9,289 nucleotides of DNA. It comes from Candidatus Kuenenia stuttgartensis. GTDB taxonomy: Bacteria; Bacteroidota; Bacteroidia; Flavobacteriales_D; Crocinitomicaceae. Of the stretch, positions 1-6,955 are shown in pieces; position 1 is the first letter of the stretch, and every line of letters begins with the position of its first letter. The notes below the pieces were generated by a model that worked only from the letters and a program-made list of their open reading frames with translations, ran no database searches and was not told the DNA's origin. Both the position numbers and the translations under genes were made by a program. The stretch lies in the NCBI GenBank assembly GCA_943326025.2, contig CALPRR020000090.1:1-9289 (forward strand), read 5' to 3'.

Positions 1-624
1 TCAGAAAAACTTTATTTAGACTCTATTTTCAGTTTTTCAGATGGCAATCAAATTAAGTTCACTGATATAAAATTTTATTTTTCAGAAATAACAAATGAAA
101 ATTCCAAAACATTAATTGATGCCGCACTTTTTAACTATAGTTTTTCTGGTAATTCATTTTTTTCAAAAACAGGAGATTATTTAGATTTCAAATCAATAAA
201 AGGATATTTAGGCGTAAATAATGACAATCACAAAGACCCTTCAGCTTTTCCGAATTCAAGTCCTTTAAATATAATGAATTCGGATGGAATGCATTGGGGA
301 TGGAATACTGGATATTCATTTGTTCAAATCGAAGCAAGAGCTGATACGCTAAATGATGGAATTAAAAATTTCAATCATACAATTGTTTTTCATGTTGGTA
401 CAGATCAATTTTTACAAAATCTAAATTATTCAAATTTAAATTGGCAAAGTATAGGAAATTACACTTATCAACTTGCCTTTAAATTAGATATGAAAGATGT
501 TTTTGAAATTAGTACTCAACCAATAAATATTAAAACGGAGTTCATGACTCATAGTAGTGCTGGTCAAGAAGCTTTAAGTTTAAAAGTGATTCAGAATTTT
601 AAATCCGCTTTAAATCCAATGTAA
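1..624 (+). CDS. mbnP: MbnP-family copper-binding protein, 5'-truncated by the window edge
   Basis: The reading frame is open from base 1 to the TAA at 622-624, giving 207 residues. The first ATG, at 274, lies inside a conserved block and is not the true start, which is upstream of the window. The visible part starts with a beta-rich stretch of the kind that opens MbnP domains (residues 4-30, ending IKFYFSEI). It then carries the family hallmark GMHWGWNTGY at residues 96-105, followed by a short FHVG motif with His131 and by MTH with His184. Family knowledge: MbnP is a periplasmic or surface protein that binds copper through His residues and a kynurenine made from a conserved Trp by its partner MbnH. 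Trp99 and Trp101 are the candidate targets, and His98, His131 and His184 are candidate ligands. I infer these roles from motifs. The MbnH-like gene begins one base after this stop, so the two are surely co-transcribed. Any signal peptide or lipobox would lie outside the window. Confidence 0.8.
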   Translation, partial: SEKLYLDSIFSFSDGNQIKFTDIKFYFSEITNENSKTLIDAALFNYSFSGNSFFSKTGDYLDFKSIKGYLGVNNDNHKDPSAFPNSSPLNIMNSDGMHWGWNTGYSFVQIEARADTLNDGIKNFNHTIVFHVGTDQFLQNLNYSNLNWQSIGNYTYQLAFKLDMKDVFEISTQPINIKTEFMTHSSAGQEALSLKVIQNFKSALNPM

Positions 625-625
625 A

Positions 626-1696
626 ATGAAAAGTGTATTTATATTATTTATCGGAATTATTATTTTCCTTTCCTGCAAGAAAGAAAAAGTAGGTCATCAA
701 ACAACTCCATATACATTAGAAATTCCTTCTCATTTCCCTAGTATGATAATCCCTGAAGACAATCCTATGACAATTGAAGGTGTTGCCTTAGGAAGAAGAT
801 TATTTTATGAAAAAATGTTAAGTGGTGATAATTCGATGTCTTGTGCATCATGTCATTCACCATCTGCTGCTTTTTCAGACACAGCTCAGTTTTCAACAGG
901 AATAGACAAACAAAAAGGAACTAGAAATTCAATGGCTTTATTTAATTTAGGTTGGCAAAATTATTTTTTCTGGGATGGAAGATCAGCTACATTAGAAGAA
1001 CAAATTTTGGAACCTGTTCCTAATCCTATTGAGATGCATCAATCATGGAAAGATGCTGTATCTAAATTAAGCACTGATATTTCCTATAAAAATGATTTTT
1101 TCTTTGCATTTAATACAAAGGAATTTGATTCAACACATGTTTCGAAGGCAATCGCACAATTTTTAAGAACATTGATTTCTGGTTCTTCGAAATATGATGT
1201 CATGTATAAACATTCAAATAACATGAGTTTATCATCATCAGAAAACTCAACACTACAATCGGTTACACCAGAAGAATGGGCCGGTTATGATTTATTTAAA
1301 AGCTTAAACGGAGCAGATTGTTTTCATTGTCATAATGGACCTTTAATGCAAGTTGAAAAATTCAGTAATAATGGATTAGATCAAAGCTTTACAGATTTAG
1401 GAAGAGGTGCAATCACTAAAAACCTAAATGATAACGGTAAATTTAAAGTGCCTTCTTTAAGAAATATCGCTTTATCTTCTCCATATATGCACGATGGCCG
1501 ATTTAAAAATTTAGATCAAGTTATCAATCACTATTCTAATGGAGTAAAACAAAGCCCGACAATTGATCCAAAAATGGAATTTGCTTTTCAAGGAGGAACT
1601 CAACTAGACTATCAACAAAAATCTTTGTTGAAAGCGTTTTTAATGACGCTTACAGATTATAAATTCATCAATAATCCAAATTTTAGGGAGCCTTGA
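626..1696 (+). CDS. mbnH: Di-haem MauG/cytochrome c peroxidase-family lipoprotein, probable MbnH
   Basis: This 356-residue protein begins with a lipoprotein signal: a Lys, a hydrophobic core, then FLSC with Cys17 as the probable lipidated residue. It is therefore anchored to a membrane outside the cytoplasm. Two CxxCH haem c sites are present, Cys73/Cys76/His77 and Cys232/Cys235/His236, as in bacterial di-haem peroxidases and MauG. Trp116 in FFWDGRS stands 39 residues after the first haem His, matching the inter-haem Trp of this superfamily. PYMHDG at 286-291 is followed, 14 residues after its His289, by Tyr303. That spacing fits the distal haem ligand, which is Met in classical peroxidases and Tyr in MauG, so Tyr303 suggests a MauG/MbnH-type enzyme able to reach high-valent iron states rather than a simple H2O2 scavenger. 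The MbnP-like gene one base upstream is the likely substrate protein. A Ser/Asn-rich stretch (about 197-213) looks like a surface loop. A plain peroxidase remains possible. Confidence 0.85.
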   Translation: MKSVFILFIGIIIFLSCKKEKVGHQTTPYTLEIPSHFPSMIIPEDNPMTIEGVALGRRLFYEKMLSGDNSMSCASCHSPSAAFSDTAQFSTGIDKQKGTRNSMALFNLGWQNYFFWDGRSATLEEQILEPVPNPIEMHQSWKDAVSKLSTDISYKNDFFFAFNTKEFDSTHVSKAIAQFLRTLISGSSKYDVMYKHSNNMSLSSSENSTLQSVTPEEWAGYDLFKSLNGADCFHCHNGPLMQVEKFSNNGLDQSFTDLGRGAITKNLNDNGKFKVPSLRNIALSSPYMHDGRFKNLDQVINHYSNGVKQSPTIDPKMEFAFQGGTQLDYQQKSLLKAFLMTLTDYKFINNPNFREP

Positions 1697-1730
1697 ATTA
1701 AAGTTATAAAGCAAACTAATATAATTCAAG
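1692..1730 (+). terminator. Weak terminator candidate after mbnH
   Basis: Perfect 9-base arms, CTTGAATTA (1692-1700) and TAATTCAAG (1722-1730), flank a 21-base loop and are followed by CTTTCT rather than a clean T-run. The left arm includes the mbnH stop codon. The stem is AT-rich and the loop long, so this may be chance. It is the only hairpin of note between mbnH and the next promoter. Confidence 0.25.
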
Positions 1731-1782
1731 CTTTCTAAATGATTGAAATGTTAATTATTTTTTCCTTGTGATAGTAATTTTG

Positions 1783-1790
1783 TAACTTTG
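1783..1790 (+). promoter_or_regulatory. Bacteroidota -7 promoter element for the 1884-6132 operon
   Basis: TAACTTTG is a perfect match to TAnnTTTG, the -7 element used by the Bacteroidota housekeeping sigma factor. At the usual distance upstream (about 1757-1763) there is a T-run rather than a clear TTTG, so the -33 element is weak. The site lies about 94 bases before the ATG at 1884, implying a leader of roughly 85-90 bases. Confidence 0.5.
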
Positions 1791-1791
1791 C

Positions 1792-1881
1792 GTTGGAATA
1801 TTTATTTCAAGTAACTTATTTATAGTTTATTCGTTTAATATACCAGAAAAATAAGTTTGTAATATTGCTTTAAACTCCAAC
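1792..1881 (+). promoter_or_regulatory. Possible structured 5' leader with nested inverted repeats
   Basis: Between the -7 element and the start codon two inverted repeats nest inside one another. The outer one is GTTGGA (1792-1797) with TCCAAC (1876-1881), ending two bases before the ATG. The inner one is AACTTATTT (1813-1821) with AAATAAGTT (1849-1857). Together they could fold the leader into one long hairpin that brings the start codon next to the 5' end. No known riboswitch or leader peptide was recognised. In AT-rich DNA such repeats can arise by chance. Confidence 0.2.
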
Positions 1882-1883
1882 TA

Positions 1884-3314
1884 ATGACGGAAGAAAAAAG
1901 ACAAACAACAGAAGAGAAAGCTCTAAAAATTAATTTAACTAGAGATATATACGGATGTTTTGCAGAAATTGGTGCAGGACAAGAGGTAGCTGCTAATTTT
2001 TTTAGAGCAGGAGGTAGTTCAGGTACCATAGCATATTCACAATCTGCATACGACATGAAAGTTTCAGATTCAATGTATGGAGAAGCTTCTCGTTATGTTT
2101 GCGAAGAAAGACTTTTAACAATGTTGGAAACGGAATACGAAACAATGAAATTTCGTTTACCAGAAAAAAATAAAGATACTCGCTTTTTTGCTTTTTGTAA
2201 TACTGTAGAATCACTAAATTATCATAAAACGAATCAAGGTCAAGGTTGGGTTGGTATTCGTTTTCAATTAAGTTTAGATTCGAAGCCAAATGATATTATT
2301 CTACATGTCAAAATGCATGATACAAGCAACAAGAGTCAACAAGATGCTCTTGGAATTTTGGGTGTTAATTTAATACATGCAGCATATTTCCACAATGACA
2401 ATCTAGAAGACTTTTTGGAAGATTTAGTTCATCGTTTACCAAGAGAACGAATGGAAATAGATATGCTCCGTGTTTCAGGCCCAGATTTTGAAAAAATTGA
2501 CAATAGAATTATCGCTTTAAATTTGGTAAAAAAAGGAATTACCGATGCGACTATGTTTGATTTATGTGGTAATGTCCTTCAACCTGCTACAGCTCTTTAT
2601 AAAAGAAATATACTTCTTATGCGAGGTCGTTTTAGACCTGTGACGAAAGTTCACATCGATATGATTGAGAATGGAACAACCAATTTCATGAAAGAAGAAG
2701 AAGTAGAACCCGAAAATGTAAGTCTTATTTTAGAATTAACCTTAAAAGATTTGACAGCTGATGGTAAAATTTCAGATAAGGATTTCGTAGATAGAGCTGA
2801 ATTACTTGGAACATTGGGATACACTGTAATGATTTCAAACTACTTGAAACATTACAAAATGGTTGATTATTTAGCAAATATTGCCAAAGGCAAGAAAATG
2901 GGCTTAATCTTAGGTGTTTATAACTTACATACAATTTTTGATGAACGTTTTTATGACAATTTACCAGGTGGACTTTTAGAGGCATTTGGTAAAGGTTTTG
3001 GTCACAATGTGAAATTGTATGTATATCCAGCAATCAATGTAGATACTGGTGAAATGTATACTCTGGAAAATGTTAAAATACCAGATCATTTAAAAGGACT
3101 TTTAACCTACATGAAGGATAATAATAAAATTGATTCAGTCAAAGAATTTGATCAAAGTCAATTGCATATTATGTCAGACGATGTACTTTCTAAAATACGA
3201 AACAGTGCTACTATGTGGGAAGATGATGTTCCTGAAGTAGTAGTAAAGGCAATAAAATTTTACGAACTGTTCGGCTATTCTCAACCTTCAGTAGAACTAC
3301 CAATTTCAATATAA
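1884..3314 (+). CDS. Conserved protein of unknown function, 476 aa
   Basis: A full-length 476-residue protein that I recognise as resembling a family widespread in Bacteroidota but cannot assign a function to. It has no signal peptide and no long hydrophobic segment, so it should be cytoplasmic. The best-conserved-looking parts are the N-terminal block at residues 19-56 (IYGCFAEIGAGQEVAANFF, then a Gly/Ser-rich AGGSSGT and SAYDMKVSD) and a central block near 221-258 (TDATMFDLCGNVLQPA, then RGRFRPVT). From memory, members are sometimes labelled nicotinate-nucleotide adenylyltransferase in databases. I see no HxGH nucleotidyl-transfer motif, so I do not support that name. The start at 1884 fits the charged N-terminus and the upstream promoter. 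The WYL regulator follows after 6 bases and the sensor kinase overlaps that, so this is the first gene of an apparent three-gene operon. A link to regulation or envelope signalling is inference from position only. Confidence 0.85.
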   Translation: MTEEKRQTTEEKALKINLTRDIYGCFAEIGAGQEVAANFFRAGGSSGTIAYSQSAYDMKVSDSMYGEASRYVCEERLLTMLETEYETMKFRLPEKNKDTRFFAFCNTVESLNYHKTNQGQGWVGIRFQLSLDSKPNDIILHVKMHDTSNKSQQDALGILGVNLIHAAYFHNDNLEDFLEDLVHRLPRERMEIDMLRVSGPDFEKIDNRIIALNLVKKGITDATMFDLCGNVLQPATALYKRNILLMRGRFRPVTKVHIDMIENGTTNFMKEEEVEPENVSLILELTLKDLTADGKISDKDFVDRAELLGTLGYTVMISNYLKHYKMVDYLANIAKGKKMGLILGVYNLHTIFDERFYDNLPGGLLEAFGKGFGHNVKLYVYPAINVDTGEMYTLENVKIPDHLKGLLTYMKDNNKIDSVKEFDQSQLHIMSDDVLSKIRNSATMWEDDVPEVVVKAIKFYELFGYSQPSVELPISI

Positions 3315-3320
3315 GAAACT

Positions 3321-4334
3321 ATGCCTCACATTAAAAACGCACAAATTAGATTTAGGATTATTGACAGATGTTTAAGAAACAACTTTCGTCCTTTCCCTAC
3401 AAAAAAAGATTTAAGAGAGGCGTGTGAAGAGGCACTTTATGGTCTAGCTGAAGGCGCAAATATTTGTGACTCAACAATTGAAAAAGATATGTTTGCAATG
3501 AAAATGGAGCACGATGCCCCTATAGCCTATAGCAAACGAAATAGTGGTTATTATTACAAGGATGAAAATTTTTCAATCAATGATATTCCGCTTTCTGAAG
3601 ATGATTTAAATTCAATCAAATTTGCAGCTAAAACATTAATGCAATTCAGAGATGTAGATTTATTCAAACAATTTGGAAATGCAATTGATAAAATTGTAGA
3701 CCGTATTAATATCTCTTCAAATCCAGCTGATCAAGATGTTTCAAATTATGTTCAATTTGAGTCAGCCTTATCGAATGGAGGAAGTGAATATTTATCTGAT
3801 TTATTAAGTGCAATTAAAGACAGTCAATTAGTCACTTTTGTTTATACGAGTTATGTTTCCGATAAACCAAAAGCACGAAAAGTTGTACCATTATTACTAA
3901 AAGAATATCGAAACAGATGGTATTTAATTTCTTTTGATCTTGATAAACAAAGTGTTATTACATATGCTTTAGAACGTATATCTGAATTAGTTATTACAGA
4001 AGAATATGGAATTAAGCCGAAAGATTTTGATCCTGATATCTTTTTCAAACATGCAATTGGAATCACAAGTGGGACTGATGAACCAATGACTATTCATTTT
4101 AAAGCAGATAAAGTTTCATCAAAATATATTCAGTCTCAACCTTTTCATACATCTCAAGAAATTATTAAAGAAGGGAAGAACAAAACTACTTTCCAATTGA
4201 AAATAATCAATTCAGAAGAATTTATGCGTTCTATATTAAGCTTTGGTGAAGGAATAGAAATTGTTGAACCTAAAGAATTAAGAGATGAAATTATCTCTAG
4301 AATTAAAGGAATGACTAAAATTTATGAAATTTAA
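3321..4334 (+). CDS. WYL-domain transcriptional regulator
   Basis: A 337-residue cytoplasmic regulator with the usual three-part layout. Residues 1-80 form a winged helix-turn-helix, with a recognition-helix-like STIEKDMFAM at 51-60 and a beta-wing ending GYYYKD. A helical linker (about 91-130) leads to the WYL domain at about 154-230, containing the signature RNRWYLISFD with Trp200-Tyr201-Leu202, then YALERI. A C-terminal WCX-type extension (about 253-337) ends in RDEIISRIKGMTKIY. WYL domains bind nucleic acid or nucleotide-like ligands and control the attached HTH. Some members answer DNA damage and others regulate defence or metabolism. Here the neighbours are an unknown 476-residue protein (6 bases upstream) and a sensor kinase (11-base overlap), so the regulator probably controls its own operon or acts with them. 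The operator is not identifiable by eye. Confidence 0.85.
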   Translation: MPHIKNAQIRFRIIDRCLRNNFRPFPTKKDLREACEEALYGLAEGANICDSTIEKDMFAMKMEHDAPIAYSKRNSGYYYKDENFSINDIPLSEDDLNSIKFAAKTLMQFRDVDLFKQFGNAIDKIVDRINISSNPADQDVSNYVQFESALSNGGSEYLSDLLSAIKDSQLVTFVYTSYVSDKPKARKVVPLLLKEYRNRWYLISFDLDKQSVITYALERISELVITEEYGIKPKDFDPDIFFKHAIGITSGTDEPMTIHFKADKVSSKYIQSQPFHTSQEIIKEGKNKTTFQLKIINSEEFMRSILSFGEGIEIVEPKELRDEIISRIKGMTKIYEI

Positions 4335-6132
4335 TTGTAAAAAATTATTTCCTTTTTTAAAATTCACTCTATTACTTTTACTAGTAATTCGTTCGTTTAA
4401 CTCATTTTCAAATGTTTCATCAATAAAACATTCGAATGAAATAAAAAATCTTCGAAATTTAATCATTACAAAGCCTGATTTATCTAGAATCATAATAGAT
4501 CAAAGATTATCTGAATTTTCAAAAAATAGAAATTATTGGTTAGATTATCAATTATTAAAAGTTGAATTATACCGATTTCGAGGTGATTTTACACACATGA
4601 AATTAGAATTATTCAACGCGATTAGAGTAATTACTCCAAATACTCCTGTTGAACAAAAATTACTTATCGACTATTATCGCACAATCAATTATGCTGTAAA
4701 TAATGATATAGAAAACCACCTAAAACTACTAAAAAAGACTTTATTTTCCGCTCGTGAAAATCACTTCAAATATCTGGAAGCGATCTGTTTAAGTACTTAT
4801 GTGAAATATTATTTTGAGCATAAAGAATTTATTAAAGGTAGAGAATACATAAATAAAGCACGAAAATTATTTCACGAAATAAATGACTTAAATTCAAATT
4901 TAATTGTTGAGATTCGAGATGGTATCGGATATTTCTGGGAAGGTAAAGATCAATTAGCATTAAATAAATTCCACGAATGCTTAAACTATTGCCGAAAAAA
5001 TAATTTGAAACTAAATGAATATTATCTACTAGTAAATATTGCAGAAACACATTTATTTGCTGAAAATTATGATAGCTCGAAAGTTTATTATTATGAGTTC
5101 CTTAAACACAAAAATCAAGCTGATTTACGTGATGTATATCAAGCATATTTGGGCCTTGAATTATTTTATAAAAATCAGCATAGTATAGATTCTGCATATC
5201 ACTATTCCACCTTAATGCATCAAGTTGATGATTCAATAAAGAAAATTTTGGATAAAAAATTAAGCGAAGAAATTGAAAAGTCATTTGAAAAAGAACAAAA
5301 CAACAAAGTACTTCAAGAGAAAGATCAAGTCATAAAAGATGTTCGAAAAACAAATAAATTAATCCTTACATTTTTAATTATCGGTTCACTGTTGCTATTA
5401 TTTATCATTTCAATGATATTATATGCATATAGAACAAAAACAAGATTGAATAATGTGTTGGTTGAACAACAAAAAAGTATAATTGAGAAAAATCTTTTAA
5501 TCGACACCGCTTTAAAAGAGAAAGTTATTCTTTTAAAAGAAATTCATCATCGTGTAAAAAATAATCTTCAAATTATTTCCAGTTTATTAAATCTTCAATC
5601 TCGAAATATTGATGATCCGAATGTATTGAATGTTTTAGAAGAAGGCAAAGAGCGAATTCAAGCAATTGCTTTAATTCATCAAAAATTATATCAAGCAGAT
5701 TCATTTGCAACAATTGATATGGAAAGTTATATCGAAGATCTTGCGTTTCAATTGCATAAAACATACATTTCAAATACCAACATTGACTACTCCATAGATT
5801 CAAAAAATATAAATTTAAACCTAGATACAGCAGTTCCAATCGGATTAATTATATGTGAACTAGTTACAAATTCATTCAAACATGCTTTTAAAGAAAAACA
5901 AAATGGAAATTTATTCATTCAAATTGAAGCACTAGAAAAAGATAATAAATTTGTTTTAGTTGTTAAAGATGATGGTAACGGTATGGAAAATACTTTGAAA
6001 AAAGAGAAAAAACATGGAATCGGAACTGAAATAGTTGAAGCATTAACAGAACAGTTAGACGGTGAATTAATACTCAAATCATCTGAGAATGGAACAACTA
6101 TTAAAATCTTTTTCTTTCAAGTAGAAAGTTAA
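4324..6132 (+). CDS. TPR-containing sensor histidine kinase, HisKA_2 type
   Basis: This 602-residue membrane kinase starts inside the end of the WYL gene, with an 11-base overlap in another frame that suggests coupled translation. The layout is typical of Bacteroidota. An N-terminal hydrophobic signal (about 10-22) leads to a helical, TPR-like sensor region (about 60-300) outside the cytoplasm. A charged stalk (about 301-342) and one transmembrane helix (about 346-368) follow, then a short cytoplasmic coiled coil (370-402). The kinase core has EIHHRVKNNLQ at 406-416, where His409 is the probable phospho-acceptor of the HisKA_2 family. The ATPase domain shows the N box ELVTNSFKHA (Asn516), the D/G1 box DDGNGM (549-554) and the G2-like GIGTEIVEAL (565-574). 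All catalytic motifs look intact. No response regulator or receiver domain is in the window, so its partner lies elsewhere. The signal sensed is unknown. Confidence 0.85.
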   Translation: MKFNCKKLFPFLKFTLLLLLVIRSFNSFSNVSSIKHSNEIKNLRNLIITKPDLSRIIIDQRLSEFSKNRNYWLDYQLLKVELYRFRGDFTHMKLELFNAIRVITPNTPVEQKLLIDYYRTINYAVNNDIENHLKLLKKTLFSARENHFKYLEAICLSTYVKYYFEHKEFIKGREYINKARKLFHEINDLNSNLIVEIRDGIGYFWEGKDQLALNKFHECLNYCRKNNLKLNEYYLLVNIAETHLFAENYDSSKVYYYEFLKHKNQADLRDVYQAYLGLELFYKNQHSIDSAYHYSTLMHQVDDSIKKILDKKLSEEIEKSFEKEQNNKVLQEKDQVIKDVRKTNKLILTFLIIGSLLLLFIISMILYAYRTKTRLNNVLVEQQKSIIEKNLLIDTALKEKVILLKEIHHRVKNNLQIISSLLNLQSRNIDDPNVLNVLEEGKERIQAIALIHQKLYQADSFATIDMESYIEDLAFQLHKTYISNTNIDYSIDSKNINLNLDTAVPIGLIICELVTNSFKHAFKEKQNGNLFIQIEALEKDNKFVLVVKDDGNGMENTLKKEKKHGIGTEIVEALTEQLDGELILKSSENGTTIKIFFFQVES

Positions 6133-6173
6133 TTCCTTTCAACTACTTATATTCGTTAAAAAATTTTCTAAAT

Positions 6174-6947
6174 ATGGAATTAATTATTTCTACTAATAAT
6201 GGCGTTTGTGAATTGAAATTAAATCGACCTGAAGTTTTCAATTCTTTCAACAAAACAATGGCTTTACAACTTCAAAAAGCTTTGGATGATTGTGAGAAAG
6301 ATGATTCAATTAGAGCTATCATAATCACTGGAGAAGGAAAAGCTTTTTGTGCTGGACAAGATTTAGCTGAGGCAACAGATCCAAACGGACCGGAATTGCA
6401 ATCAATCGTTAAAGATCATTACAATCCGATTATTGAACGTATTAGAAATATTGAAAAACCGATTATTGCAGCTGTGAATGGAGTTGCAGCTGGTGCTGGA
6501 GCAAATATTGCTTTAGCGTGTGACATTACAATCGCTAAAAAAAGTGCTAGTTTCATTCAGGCATTTTCAAAAATTGGTTTAATTCCTGATTCAGGTGGAA
6601 CATTTTTTCTTCCTAGAATTATCGGTTCACAAAAAGCTCTAGCTTTAATGATGACAGGCGATAAAATCACTGCTGATCAAGCTGATCAAATGAATATGAT
6701 TTATAAAGCGGTTGAAGATGAAACGTTTTTAGAAGAGGTTTCTACATTCGCAAATCAATTAGCCCAAATGCCAACAAAAGGTTTGGGATTAACAAAAAAA
6801 GCAGTGAATTTAAGTTTCACAAACAATTTGACTCAGCAATTAGCAGTGGAAGAAGAATTGCAAACAATTGCAGGTCAAACACATGATTTTAACGAAGGTG
6901 TTCAAGCATTTTTAGAAAAAAGAAAACCAGTATTTACAGGTAAATAA
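6174..6947 (+). CDS. paaG: Enoyl-CoA hydratase/isomerase, PaaG-like (1,2-epoxyphenylacetyl-CoA isomerase)
   Basis: A full-length (257 aa) cytoplasmic crotonase. AFCAGQDL (57-64) and VNGVAAGAGA (101-110) are the acyl-CoA and oxyanion-hole segments. Aligning the rest to classical hydratase places Asn111 and Phe131 where the two catalytic Glu residues sit, so ordinary hydration is unlikely. Instead Asp139 in GLIPDSGGTFFLPR occupies the acid position used by PaaG and other crotonase isomerases. PaaG turns ring-1,2-epoxyphenylacetyl-CoA into the oxepin form in aerobic phenylacetate breakdown. The dehydrogenase gene 8 bases downstream fits the same pathway (PaaH). The paaABCDE oxygenase genes are not in this window, so the pathway assignment rests on motifs and this pairing. 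Another isomerase role in fatty-acid oxidation is possible. The gene ends in three consecutive in-frame TAA codons (6945-6953). It lies 41 bases after the kinase gene, with no clear terminator between them. Confidence 0.78.
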   Translation: MELIISTNNGVCELKLNRPEVFNSFNKTMALQLQKALDDCEKDDSIRAIIITGEGKAFCAGQDLAEATDPNGPELQSIVKDHYNPIIERIRNIEKPIIAAVNGVAAGAGANIALACDITIAKKSASFIQAFSKIGLIPDSGGTFFLPRIIGSQKALALMMTGDKITADQADQMNMIYKAVEDETFLEEVSTFANQLAQMPTKGLGLTKKAVNLSFTNNLTQQLAVEEELQTIAGQTHDFNEGVQAFLEKRKPVFTGK

Positions 6948-6955
6948 TAATAACT

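Noticed and set aside
274..624. A separate 116-residue gene starting at the ATG at 274
   Set aside because: The frame is open upstream to base 1, and the upstream residues read as the N-terminal part of the MbnP domain. The ATG is internal, just before the GMHWGWNTGY motif.
2002..2289. Minus-strand and alternative-frame open frames inside the large genes (for example 2002-2289, 4832-5050, 8879-9076)
   Set aside because: They lie wholly within well-supported genes, show low-complexity compositions without recognisable domains, and have no promoter or terminator of their own.
1884..3314. Naming the 476-residue protein a nicotinate-nucleotide adenylyltransferase
   Set aside because: The nucleotidyltransferase signature (a Gly-rich loop leading to HxGH) is not present, and the length is about twice that of NadD. 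The label appears to be a propagated database name.
3321..4334. WYL protein as a sign of a phage-defence island
   Set aside because: WYL regulators do occur in defence loci, but no nuclease, helicase, CRISPR or toxin gene is near. The neighbours are an unknown cytoplasmic protein, a sensor kinase and CoA-ester metabolism.
6148..6155. TATATTCG upstream of paaG as a promoter
   Set aside because: It has one mismatch to TAnnTTTG, and nothing like TTTG lies at the -33 distance. Read-through from the kinase gene or a weak promoter are equally possible.
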